This document shows positions 5,581 to 12,608 of a DNA stretch of 16,759 nt, one piece after another; the first letter of the stretch is position 1, and each line of letters starts with the position of its first letter. The notes under the pieces are model-generated. The model saw nothing but the letters and a program-made list of their open reading frames with translations. It did no database searches and had not been told where the DNA came from. The position numbers and the translations under genes are program-made. The stretch comes from SIG710 sp045651985. GTDB taxonomy: Bacteria > Bacillota > Clostridia > Oscillospirales > CAG-272. The DNA is taken from NCBI GenBank assembly GCA_045651985.1, contig JAZRTK010000019.1, forward strand, positions 1-16,759, read 5' to 3'.

Positions 5581-7728
5581 TTAAGACTCGGTGAGGGTTA
5601 TGCCCTGCGCCGTCTGGCGGATATATCTTGTATAGTATTTGCTGTTCGATTCGTCGTTTGCTTCGACTACTATGGTATCCACGTCGTTTCTGGTGCGCTT
5701 GGATATTTTGTACGCCCCCTCGGAAACGGGACCCAGGTAGATATAATCCACTGCCATGCCTTGATCGAGGATCTGAGCAATATTTGCGTATTCGCCGTTT
5801 ATTATGGCGTGGACCAGCTCGTACACCAGAGGATCGCCTTCGTATTCAAGCTCGGACCAGTCGAGGATATTCGTTATCACGGTGCTTGTGCCGCCCGTTT
5901 CATCGGAGTTGCCTGTAAGATTCGCAATAGGAAGGTCGAAGGTGTCAAAGCGCCAACCGTCGGCGGTCCTTGTCAGCTTGCAGCTGTAGGTGATGTTTAC
6001 GTCCCTGCCTTCAGGATCTTTTTCTACCGTAAACGTAACGGTCGCTTTCTTGTCGCTGTCAAGTGTGACCTCGTGTGTGAACTTGACGTCGCTGTTCACG
6101 TATTGTGAGGTAAAATCGCTCAGTCGGTAAAGCACACCGTCGGCCTCCGCAAATATCTGCTCGCCGTTGTGTCCTTCAAAGCGGAGGATGTTGTTTGTCT
6201 GCGCTGGGGTGAAGATGGTTTCCAGGTACTCTCTCAGCTCTTGCTCTGTTTCATAGTAGATGGGCTGTGGCTCCTCGTCCTCGGTGACTCCCTTTTGGAT
6301 CAACGCCTTGAAATATGTGTATCCGTCCAAGACCGTATATGTTTCAGAGTCGTAAATGTCAACGGTGACGTAGGGGGTAAAGTATGAATATGCAGTCAAA
6401 GCGGAGTTTGTAAGCTCTGTTATCTCGTCCTTGGTCTGCATTTCCTTTACCATCTTTTCAATGGATTTTTTCGGGGACTGCTTGCTGTAGGTCTTCTGTC
6501 CCATTGAACCCAGATATCGGTAGGTGTTTTCGAACACGTCTCCTTCATAGATGAAAAAGAGAAGGGGAGTGCCCGATCCGTCCTTTATGAAAATGCGCAT
6601 CTGGTCGTCGAAATACATTTCATGGGTGAGCTTGAAGTTCTTCCATTCTCTGTCGCCGACCGTGTACGCCGCGTCTACGCTGTAAACGTCGATGCGGATA
6701 TCCTCGCTGTACTCAAATGTCTCGTATTCGGCGAATTTTGTTATTTCGTATTTCGCAAAGAGCAGAGATTCGGGACGGTTGCCGTGTACCCACTTCTGAG
6801 CTTCCTCAAAACGGAGTTGCTCGGCTCTGCCGCCGTCGTCAACGAAGAATTTCCAAGTTTGCGCCAGATCGTAAGACACAAATTGGACGGTGTTCGTTAT
6901 CTCTTTTTCGCTGTTGTAGATGTTGATGGGAATGTTTATCTTCTCGCCGTCGTAAAAGGGCTTGCCTGCTTTTGCGTAAGCGTCCATTACGCTATCGGGA
7001 ACGGATATGTAGAGCGGACGCCAGGTATTTGAGCCGTCGGTGGTCAGATAGACGTTGGGCTGATTTGCGGGCTTTGAGTGGTAATCGTAGGAGATAATGC
7101 CAATTTCGCGGTTGAGGAACGTGCCGTACTCCAGCAGATCGTGCCAGTCCTGCTCGGGCGGCGCGGAGTCCTGTTTTTCCCAGGTCTTGCCGCCGTCGGT
7201 CGTTACGTAAATGAAGGTCTCGATAGTACCGTTTGTGGCAATGAGCGCACCGTCTCGGGGGGTCCAGAAGGTGGTGACGAAATTGTCTATCGAATCCATC
7301 TCGTTTTTCAGGCTAAGCGTGCTCTGGTTCCAAGTCTGTCCGCCGTCGTCGGTTGTGGCAAACTGGATATTTGGCATACTGATGTCGGGACAGTAGACGA
7401 CGAACATCTTATTTCTGCAAACATCCAGCTTCATTCTGGGGTATGCGGTGGAAGAATTGTTGTAAATAAACGGGGTCTGGATAATGTTTGCGTTCTCGTA
7501 AGCGTCGCGTATGACGATCTTTGATGCGTTTACGTCAAGATACGCGTTTTCGGACGGCGCGGGAAAATCGCTTTCGTCCGCGTAATGGGTGTTTCCGATG
7601 CCGAGATCCAAGGAAAGATTGGCATTGTTGAGTAAAACCTCTTTCTTTCCGCAGGAGCAAAGCACCGCGACAAGCAGGATAAGTGCTGTCAAAGCGCTTA
7701 TTTTTATTGTTTTTATGATTATTTTCAT
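5581..7728 (-). CDS. Lipoprotein with Asp-box (BNR/sialidase-like) propeller repeats
   Basis: A 715-residue exported protein. A basic start, a hydrophobic segment and LCSC (lipid Cys 26) form a lipoprotein signal. Four Asp-boxes (S/T-x-D-x-G-x-T-W) end at W133 (TDDGGQTW), W183 (TTDGGKTW), W236 (TTDGSNTW) and W292 (SYDLAQTW), 50-56 residues apart as expected for blades of a beta-propeller. The C-terminal ~300 residues have no Asp-box and appear to form other alpha/beta domains; QELREYLETIFTP followed by DGVLYRLSDF recalls IseA-like folds, but weakly. Sialidase catalytic residues are not evident, so it may bind rather than cleave glycans. Start: ATG 7734 abuts the RBS GGAGG, whereas ATG 7728 is 6 nt from it and is preferred. 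Confidence 0.85.
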   Translation of the reverse strand: MKIIIKTIKISALTALILLVAVLCSCGKKEVLLNNANLSLDLGIGNTHYADESDFPAPSENAYLDVNASKIVIRDAYENANIIQTPFIYNNSSTAYPRMKLDVCRNKMFVVYCPDISMPNIQFATTDDGGQTWNQSTLSLKNEMDSIDNFVTTFWTPRDGALIATNGTIETFIYVTTDGGKTWEKQDSAPPEQDWHDLLEYGTFLNREIGIISYDYHSKPANQPNVYLTTDGSNTWRPLYISVPDSVMDAYAKAGKPFYDGEKINIPINIYNSEKEITNTVQFVSYDLAQTWKFFVDDGGRAEQLRFEEAQKWVHGNRPESLLFAKYEITKFAEYETFEYSEDIRIDVYSVDAAYTVGDREWKNFKLTHEMYFDDQMRIFIKDGSGTPLLFFIYEGDVFENTYRYLGSMGQKTYSKQSPKKSIEKMVKEMQTKDEITELTNSALTAYSYFTPYVTVDIYDSETYTVLDGYTYFKALIQKGVTEDEEPQPIYYETEQELREYLETIFTPAQTNNILRFEGHNGEQIFAEADGVLYRLSDFTSQYVNSDVKFTHEVTLDSDKKATVTFTVEKDPEGRDVNITYSCKLTRTADGWRFDTFDLPIANLTGNSDETGGTSTVITNILDWSELEYEGDPLVYELVHAIINGEYANIAQILDQGMAVDYIYLGPVSEGAYKISKRTRNDVDTIVVEANDESNSKYYTRYIRQTAQGITLTES

Positions 7729-7809
7729 CAACATCCTCCGATATATGTGGGGCGCCCGTTTTTGTATAAAAATGGGCGGTCGGAAATCTTCCTTTTTATT
7801 ATATAGGGG

Positions 7810-7838
7810 ATTATACCACGGTTTCGTCGTTTTTTCAA
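7810..7838 (-). promoter_or_regulatory. Promoter of the lipoprotein gene
   Basis: On the minus strand: -35 TTGAAA (7833-7838), a 17-bp spacer, and -10 TATAAT (7810-7815) preceded by TGG. The leader of about 75 nt contains an inverted repeat CGCCCGTTTTT / AAAAATGGGCG (7753-7763, 7768-7778; one non-Watson-Crick position). Confidence 0.8.
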
Positions 7839-7985
7839 TAGATTATTTATGAACAAACGGCTTTTTCGGACTTTTTGCCCCCAAAAGAGGGCATTTTTGG
7901 ATAAAAAATACCGTTTTTGTGCAAAATCGATAAAAACGGGCGAAAAAAATCTGCAATTTTCTATGAAATTATTTTTTTAAATTTC
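7839..7985. other. AT-rich intergenic stretch with weak inverted repeats
   Basis: This is part of the 624-bp gene-free stretch 7729-8352, whose remainder is the lipoprotein promoter and leader plus the S10 promoter and leader. Two weak inverted repeats are visible: GCCCCC/GAGGGC (about 7878-7891) and CCGTTTTT/AAAAACGG (7911-7918, 7932-7939). The very AT-rich tract 7955-7985 directly upstream of the S10 -35 could act as an UP element. No coding signal is seen. Confidence 0.5.
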
Positions 7986-8014
7986 TTGAAAAATAGACAA
8001 AGTTAGTGTATAAT
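7986..8014 (+). promoter_or_regulatory. Promoter of the S10-spc ribosomal operon
   Basis: The -35 TTGAAA (7986-7991), a 17-bp spacer and a perfect -10 TATAAT (8009-8014). The predicted start is near 8021, so the transcript would begin at about GUCUGGCAC. An A/T-rich tract lies upstream. This is the only strong promoter I find for the ribosomal genes in the window. Confidence 0.85.
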
Positions 8015-8020
8015 GAGTAG

Positions 8021-8352
8021 GTCTGGCACTATGCGATGAAGCGGGAGATTGCTGCTTTTGCAGGTAACTTTCGCAGAGTATGTCCGTTGATCGGGCGGGA
8101 CAAATTTCGGTACATCGGTTCTGCGGGAGCTTTACACCGTTGAGCGTGTGCCATGTGTTTCCAGGCTTTTCGGATATTTCCGGAAGCTGAGCTTGCGTCT
8201 CGGTTTTCCGGTTTTTGTAAGGAAAGTCGCGAAACGCACGGCACGGTGTATAATTGATTTGGCCCCATTTTACAAAACATCTCCGCCGGACAGTCCTTCA
8301 ATTATATAAAATGACGGACGAGAGAGATGAAATCTAAAAGGAGGCACAAAAA
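8021..8352 (+). promoter_or_regulatory. Long structured leader of the S10 operon, candidate attenuator
   Basis: About 330 nt separate the promoter from rpsJ. A closing helix TGGCAC/GTGCCA (8024-8029 with 8148-8153) starts almost at the 5' end of the RNA. It encloses a nested arm: CGCAGA/TCTGCG (8072-8077, 8120-8125) around TGTCC/GGACA (8081-8085, 8098-8102). Downstream are two mutually exclusive hairpins: 8165-8174 with 8179-8187 (9 bp, one bulge, loop TATT), and the terminator 8180-8211 with its U tract. A further 9-bp helix TATAATTGA/TCAATTATA (8249-8257, 8298-8306) precedes the RBS. In Escherichia coli, L4 regulates S10 through a leader by attenuation; whether L4 or another ligand acts here is inference. 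Confidence 0.6.
8180..8216 (+). terminator. Candidate intrinsic terminator inside the S10 leader
   Basis: CCGGAA (8180-8185) pairs with TTCCGG (8206-8211), and CTGAG (8187-8191) pairs with CTCGG (8199-8203, one U-G pair). This gives a stem of about 12 bp with a single bulged U and a 7-nt loop, directly followed by TTTTT (8212-8216). Its left arm is also the right arm of the upstream hairpin 8165-8187. Its right side can alternatively pair downstream (TGCGTCTCG 8194-8202 with CGAAACGCA 8230-8238; TTTCC 8205-8209 with GGAAA 8221-8225). This gives two ways to disrupt it. Confidence 0.55.
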
Positions 8353-8664
8353 ATGGCAGTAAAGGAAAAGATCAGAATCAAACTGAGAAGCTACGACAAC
8401 ACGCTGGTTGACGCGGCTTGCGAGAAGATCGTTGCGGCAGCAAAGAGAAACGGCGCTGAAGTGTCCGGTCCTATCCCGCTCCCCACAGAGCGCGAGATCA
8501 CAACTATCCTTCGTGCGGTCCACAAGTACAAGGACAGCCGTGAGCAGTTTGAGATGAGAACTCACAAGAGACTCATTGATATCGTTAAGCCTTCCGAAAA
8601 GGCTGTGGACGCTATCATGAGCGTTGAACTCCCTGCAGGCGTTGAAATCGACGTAAAGCTTTAA
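8353..8664 (+). CDS. rpsJ: 30S ribosomal protein S10
   Basis: A 103-residue protein of usual S10 length and sequence; it starts MAVKEKIRIKLRSYDN and carries the conserved block GPIPLPTE (residues 39-46) and THKRLIDI. S10 sits in the head of the small subunit and, as NusE, also joins the antitermination complex with NusB. A strong RBS AAAGGAGG (8337-8344) lies 8 nt before the ATG. It is the first gene of the operon behind a long structured leader, and is followed by an unusually long gap before rplC. The genes tuf and fusA, which often precede rpsJ, are not upstream here. Confidence 0.98.
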   Translation: MAVKEKIRIKLRSYDNTLVDAACEKIVAAAKRNGAEVSGPIPLPTEREITTILRAVHKYKDSREQFEMRTHKRLIDIVKPSEKAVDAIMSVELPAGVEIDVKL

Positions 8665-8774
8665 TTCCTGCAAAAACCACCACGCAAAAGCCTTAAAGGT
8701 AAGGCGTCTTGCGGTCAAGTTGGCGAACCCGAAAGGGAAATTCAAACGTCAACCAATAACCCAGGAGGTAAAAA
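8665..8774 (+). promoter_or_regulatory. Structured rpsJ-rplC intergenic RNA
   Basis: This 110-nt gap folds into two hairpins. The first has CGCAA/TTGCG (8683-8687, 8709-8713) and GCCTTA/TAAGGC (8690-8695, 8700-8705) around a 2x3 internal loop and a 4-nt AAGG loop. The second has GTTGGCG/CGTCAAC (8719-8725, 8747-8753; one G-U pair) enclosing CCC-GAAA-GGG (8728-8737), a GNRA tetraloop hairpin. RBS AGGAGG (8763-8768) for rplC follows. Neither hairpin has a U tail, so it looks like an RNA-processing or protein-binding element rather than a terminator. Confidence 0.5.
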
Positions 8775-9404
8775 ATGAAAAAGGGTATTATCGGTAAGAA
8801 GATCGGTATGACTCAGATCTTCGACGAAGTCGGAAACGTTATTCCGGTTACGGTAATCGAGGCCGGCCCCTGTGTGGTAACACAGAAGAAGACGGTCGAA
8901 ACAGACGGCTATGACGCCGTTCAGCTTGGTTTCATGGACACAAAGGAAAAGCACATGACCAAGGCTGAGAAAGGTCATTTCGAGAAGGCGGGCGTAGATG
9001 CAAAGAAGCATCTCAAGGAATTCCGTCTTGACGACGTTTCTGCAATCAATGTAGGTGACGTTATATCTGTCGAAACCTTCGCCGCAGGCGATAAGGTCGA
9101 CGTTACCGGTATAACAAAGGGTCACGGTTACACTGGTGCAATCAAGCGTTGGAACCTGCACATGCTCCAGCACACTCACGGCGTCGGTCCTATCCACCGT
9201 CAGTCCGGTTCTATGGGTGTTATCGACCCCGCGCGTATCTTCAAGAACAAGAAGATGGCCGGTCAGTACGGTCACGAGCAGGTAACAGTTCTCAATTTGA
9301 ACATCGTAAAGATCGACACAGAGAAGAACCTCATCGCCATCAAGGGTGCCATTCCCGGTGCAAAGGGCGGTATCGTGTTCATCCGTGATTCGGTGAAAGC
9401 ATAA
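8775..9404 (+). CDS. rplC: 50S ribosomal protein L3
   Basis: A 209-residue protein of normal length. It starts MKKGIIGKKIGMTQIF, the L3 signature. GITKGHGYTGAIKRW (112-126), HRQSGSMG (141-148) and KKMAGQYG (159-166) form the extended arm that reaches the peptidyl transferase centre. L3 nucleates assembly of the large subunit with L4 and L24. It is preceded by a structured 110-nt gap, and the RBS AGGAGG is 6 nt from the ATG, so it may be set apart from rpsJ in translation or mRNA stability. Confidence 0.98.
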   Translation: MKKGIIGKKIGMTQIFDEVGNVIPVTVIEAGPCVVTQKKTVETDGYDAVQLGFMDTKEKHMTKAEKGHFEKAGVDAKKHLKEFRLDDVSAINVGDVISVETFAAGDKVDVTGITKGHGYTGAIKRWNLHMLQHTHGVGPIHRQSGSMGVIDPARIFKNKKMAGQYGHEQVTVLNLNIVKIDTEKNLIAIKGAIPGAKGGIVFIRDSVKA

Positions 9405-9423
9405 GCGGAAGGAGGAACTATAG

Positions 9424-10047
9424 ATGCCAAACGTAAAAGTAATGGACATGAGCGGCAAGGAAGTCGGCGAAATCCCACTGTCCGATAAGATCTTCGGCGC
9501 AGAAGTAAACGGCGCGATCCTCCATGCTGCAGTCAGAACTTATCTGATGAACCAGAGACAGGGTACTCAGTCCACCCTTACCAGAACAGAGGTAAGCGGC
9601 GGCGGAAGAAAGCCCTGGAGACAGAAGGGTACCGGCAGAGCTCGTCAGGGTTCTACACGCTCTCCTCAGTGGACACACGGCGGAGTTGCTCTCGGTCCCA
9701 AGCCCCGTTCCTACCGCATGGGTATGAACAAGAAGGTAAAGAGACTCGCTCTTTACAGCGCACTTTCTGCTAAGGTTGCCGCAGGCGATCTTATCGTTGT
9801 TGACGAGATCAAGACAGAAAGCTACAAGACAAAGACAATGGTTGCTATGCTCAACGCTCTCGGCGCTGAAAAGAAGGCTCTCGTTGTTCTCGGTGCTGCT
9901 GATGCTCTCGTAACAAAGAGCTGCGCTAACATCCCTGGCGTTAAAACCTCTGTTTGCGACACTATCAACGTTTACGATATTCTTAACGCTGACAAGTTCA
10001 TCGCTACAAAGGCTGCCATCGAAAAGATCGAGGAGGTGTACGCATAA
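9424..10047 (+). CDS. rplD: 50S ribosomal protein L4
   Basis: A 207-residue protein. The long basic loop lining the exit tunnel is clear: GGGRKPWRQKGTGRARQGS (59-77) followed by WTHGGVALGPKPRSY. Macrolide-resistance changes map to this loop in other bacteria, but I see a normal-looking motif here. In Escherichia coli L4 is the autogenous repressor of the S10 operon, acting on the leader RNA, so it is the first candidate ligand for the structured leader at 8021-8352; this is inference. The RBS AAGGAGG lies 8 nt from the ATG. Its stop (TAA) overlaps the rplW start by one base. Confidence 0.97.
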   Translation: MPNVKVMDMSGKEVGEIPLSDKIFGAEVNGAILHAAVRTYLMNQRQGTQSTLTRTEVSGGGRKPWRQKGTGRARQGSTRSPQWTHGGVALGPKPRSYRMGMNKKVKRLALYSALSAKVAAGDLIVVDEIKTESYKTKTMVAMLNALGAEKKALVVLGAADALVTKSCANIPGVKTSVCDTINVYDILNADKFIATKAAIEKIEEVYA

Positions 10048-10340
10048 TGAAAGCTATTCAGGATATCATCATTAAGCCCCTTATCACAGAGAACTCCATG
10101 GACATGCTCGCTGATAAGAAGTACGCTTTCAAGGTTATGAAGTCCGCAACTAAGCCTGAGATCGCAAAGGCTGTTGAGGAAATGTTCGGTGTCAAGGTCC
10201 AGGACGTAAACACCGTCAACATGAAGAAGAAGCCCAAGAGACTCGGCGTTAACAGCGGCTACACAGCTGCGTGGAAGAAGGCTATCGTAACTCTTAAGCC
10301 CGACTCCAAGACCATCGAGTTCTTCGAAGGTTTAAACTAA
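10047..10340 (+). CDS. rplW: 50S ribosomal protein L23
   Basis: A 97-residue protein of expected length, starting MKAIQDIIIKPLITENSMD; the Pro-Leu-Ile-Thr-Glu block is typical. It includes the basic loop KKKPKRLG (about residues 61-68) that contacts 23S rRNA. L23 sits at the tunnel exit and docks trigger factor and the signal recognition particle. Its ATG shares a base with the rplD stop (TAATG), and its RBS AGGAGG (10031-10036) lies inside rplD, so the two are translationally coupled. Confidence 0.97.
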   Translation: MKAIQDIIIKPLITENSMDMLADKKYAFKVMKSATKPEIAKAVEEMFGVKVQDVNTVNMKKKPKRLGVNSGYTAAWKKAIVTLKPDSKTIEFFEGLN

Positions 10341-10357
10341 GTGGGAGGTAGAAAAGA

Positions 10358-11188
10358 ATGCCAACTATTAAGTATAAGCCGACGACTCCCGCGAGAAGAC
10401 ATATGAGCGTTGCTTCCTTTGATGAAGTAACAAAGTTTTCTCCCGAGAAGAGCTTAACGGTTATTAAGAAGAAGCATGCGGGCCGTAACAGCTACGGTCG
10501 CATCACAGTTCGTCACCAGGGTGGCGGAAACAAGGTCAAGTACAGAATCATCGACTTCAAGCGTCAGAACGAATCTCCCGCAAAGGTAATCGGTGTTGAG
10601 TACGACCCCAACAGAAGCGCATACATCGCACTTCTTGAGAACGAGGCGGGCGACAGAAGCTACATCATCGCTCCCGTAGGTCTCACAGACGGCATGACCG
10701 TTTACTCCGGCGCAGATGCAGACATCAAGCCCGGTAACACACTTCCTATCAGCAACATCCCCGTAGGTACAATGATCCACAACATCGAGCTTTACCCCGG
10801 TAAGGGCGCTCAGCTCGTTCGCTCCGCGGGCGTTTTCGCACAGCTCATCGCAAAGGAAAACGGCTCCGCTCAGATCAGACTTCCCTCGGGCGAGGTTCGC
10901 ATCGTTCGTCTTGACTGCAAGGCGTCTATCGGACAGGTAGGCAACATTGAGCATGATACTGTTAAGCTCGGTAAGGCAGGTAGAGTTCGTCACATGGGTA
11001 TCCGTCCTACGGTACGCGGTTCCGTAATGAACCCCTGCGATCACCCTCACGGTGGTGGTGAAGGACGTGCTCCTATCGGACGCAGCGGTCCTGTTACTCC
11101 TTGGGGTAAGCCTGCTCTGGGTTATAAGACCAGAAACAAGAAGGCAAGAACCGACAAGTTCATTATCAAGCGCAGAAATGCTAAATAA
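10358..11188 (+). CDS. rplB: 50S ribosomal protein L2
   Basis: A 276-residue protein of standard length. The N-terminal RNA-binding region includes RNSYGRITVRHQGGGNK (43-59). The C-terminal segment MNPCDHPHGGGEGRAP (224-239) carries H229, the histidine linked to peptidyl transfer and subunit association in Escherichia coli L2, at the identical position. A basic tail (KARTDKFIIKRRNAK) follows. L2 bridges the subunits next to the catalytic centre. The gene follows rplW by 17 nt with RBS GGGAGG. Confidence 0.98.
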   Translation: MPTIKYKPTTPARRHMSVASFDEVTKFSPEKSLTVIKKKHAGRNSYGRITVRHQGGGNKVKYRIIDFKRQNESPAKVIGVEYDPNRSAYIALLENEAGDRSYIIAPVGLTDGMTVYSGADADIKPGNTLPISNIPVGTMIHNIELYPGKGAQLVRSAGVFAQLIAKENGSAQIRLPSGEVRIVRLDCKASIGQVGNIEHDTVKLGKAGRVRHMGIRPTVRGSVMNPCDHPHGGGEGRAPIGRSGPVTPWGKPALGYKTRNKKARTDKFIIKRRNAK

Positions 11189-11204
11189 GGAGGGAATATA
11201 GGAA

Positions 11205-11486
11205 ATGAGTAGAAGTTTGAAGAAGCCCCCGTATGTTGAAGCTAAGCTCTTTAACCGTATTGAGGCTATGAACGAGAAGAATGAGAAGAAGGTCCTCAAG
11301 ACCTGGTCTCGCGCTTCCACAATATTCCCTGAGTTCGTTGGACACACGATCGCTGTTCACGACGGAAGAAAGCATGTTCCGGTATACGTAACCGAGGACA
11401 TGGTTGGACACAAGCTCGGCGAGTTTGCACCTACAAGAACCTTCAAGGGTCATGCAGGCTCCAAGACTTCCAACAACGGTAAATAA
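11205..11486 (+). CDS. rpsS: 30S ribosomal protein S19
   Basis: A 93-residue protein, start MSRSLKKPPYVE. The conserved core runs through WSRASTIFPEFVGHTIAVHDGRKHVPVYV and HKLGEFAPTRTFKGH, with no gaps against the usual form. S19 forms a complex with S13 in the head of the small subunit and contacts the large subunit in a bridge. Spacing is 16 nt to rplB and 14 nt to rplV; RBS AAGGAGGG. Confidence 0.98.
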   Translation: MSRSLKKPPYVEAKLFNRIEAMNEKNEKKVLKTWSRASTIFPEFVGHTIAVHDGRKHVPVYVTEDMVGHKLGEFAPTRTFKGHAGSKTSNNGK

Positions 11487-11500
11487 GGGAGGAACATTCA

Positions 11501-11836
11501 ATGGAAGCAAAGGCATATCTTAAGTATGCGAGAATTTCCCCGCGTAAGGTTAAGATCGTTCTTGATCTTATCAGAGGTAAGGACGCAGGAGTTGCTATGG
11601 CAATCCTCAAGAACACTCCCAAGAGTGCATCCGAATACCTTATTAAGCTGCTGGGAAGCGCAATCGCAAACGCTGAAAACAATTTCAATATGGATGTCTC
11701 CAAGCTGTATGTATCCGAGTGCTTCGTTTGCCCCGGTCCCACTCTGAAGAGAATCATGCCCAGAGCAAAGGGAAGCGCTGATAGAATACTCAAGAGAACA
11801 TCCCACGTAACTATCGCAGTAAAAGAAAGAGATTGA
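11501..11836 (+). CDS. rplV: 50S ribosomal protein L22
   Basis: A 111-residue protein. Its start ATG is followed by EAKAYLKYARISPRKVKIV, with the conserved R11/SPRK stretch. The beta-hairpin that lines the exit tunnel is GPTLKRIMPRAKGSADRI (79-96), and tunnel-tip residues look intact. L22 contacts all domains of 23S rRNA. RBS GGGAGG precedes the ATG at normal distance; 16 nt separate it from rpsC. Confidence 0.97.
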   Translation: MEAKAYLKYARISPRKVKIVLDLIRGKDAGVAMAILKNTPKSASEYLIKLLGSAIANAENNFNMDVSKLYVSECFVCPGPTLKRIMPRAKGSADRILKRTSHVTIAVKERD

Positions 11837-11852
11837 AAGGAGGAAATAAGTA

Positions 11853-12608
11853 ATGGGTCAGAAAGTTAATCCCCACGGTCTTCGTGTGGGCGTAATCAAG
11901 AACTGGGATTCCAGATGGATCACATCCGATGAGAAGTTCGGCGACACTCTTGTTTCCGACTACAACATCAGAAAGTATCTGAAGACAGAACTCCAGGGTG
12001 CAGGCGTGCCTAAGATCGAGATTGAGCGCGACGCACACAGAGTAAGAGTTTTCATTCACTGCGCAAAGCCCGGTATCGTTATCGGTAAGGGCGGCTCTGA
12101 GATCGAAAAGTACAAGGCGGCTATCTCCGCTATGGTTGAGGGCAAGCACGTTGACGTAAACGTAGTTGAAGTTAGATCTCCCGATCTTAACGCTCAGCTC
12201 GTTGCTGAAAACATCGCTCTCCAGCTGGAGAAGCGCGTTGCTTTCCGCCGCGCAATGAAGATGGCTATCCGCAACACAATGAGACTTGGCGCAAAGGGTA
12301 TCAAGATCGCTTGCTCCGGACGTCTCGGCGGTGCCGAAATCGCAAAGACAGAGCACTATCATGACGGAACTATTCCGCTTCAGACACTCAGAGCCGACAT
12401 CGACTACGGTTTCTGGGAAGCAAATACAACCTACGGTAAGATCGGTATCAAGGTTTGGATCTACAAGGGCGAAGTCCTCAATGAAGTAAACAGACCTGCT
12501 GCCGAGAAGGCTCCTCGCAGAGACGACCGCCGCGGCGATCGCAGAAACGGCAGAGGAAACTTCAGAGGTGAGAGAAAAGAGGGGGGCAGAAGAAATGTTA
12601 ATGCCTAA
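11853..12608 (+). CDS. rpsC: 30S ribosomal protein S3 with RG-rich C-terminal tail
   Basis: A 251-residue protein. It starts MGQKVNPHGLRVGVIKNWDS, carries the type II KH domain with GIVIGKGGSEIEK (about 74-86, GKGG at 78-81) and the conserved C-terminal domain ending IYKGEVL. S3 lines the mRNA entry channel and has mRNA-unwinding activity with S4. The last ~35 residues (217-251) are an added low-complexity tail rich in Arg, Gly and Asp, longer than in compact S3 proteins. The DNA coding for the end of this tail also holds the RBS and start of rplP, which overlaps by 14 nt. Confidence 0.97.
   Translation: MGQKVNPHGLRVGVIKNWDSRWITSDEKFGDTLVSDYNIRKYLKTELQGAGVPKIEIERDAHRVRVFIHCAKPGIVIGKGGSEIEKYKAAISAMVEGKHVDVNVVEVRSPDLNAQLVAENIALQLEKRVAFRRAMKMAIRNTMRLGAKGIKIACSGRLGGAEIAKTEHYHDGTIPLQTLRADIDYGFWEANTTYGKIGIKVWIYKGEVLNEVNRPAAEKAPRRDDRRGDRRNGRGNFRGERKEGGRRNVNA

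Noticed and set aside
8036..8143. 35-codon open frame inside the S10 leader (starts ATG AAG CGG), a possible leader peptide
   Set aside because: No Shine-Dalgarno motif precedes it, its composition is unremarkable, and it overlaps the helices that better explain the region. It should be revisited only if conserved in relatives.
8021..8352. T-box riboswitch or another named riboswitch in the S10 leader
   Set aside because: I found no T-box sequence, specifier loop or other conserved riboswitch core that I recognise; the structure is better described as an unassigned leader.
10454..11347. 297-codon minus-strand frame opposite rplB and rpsS
   Set aside because: Antisense to two certain ribosomal genes; the other long minus-strand frames in the operon are the same artefact.
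12568..12594. Upstream in-frame start for L16 adding nine residues
   Set aside because: The extension is not part of any L16 N-terminus, and the G-rich RBS at 12579-12586 lies downstream of this start.
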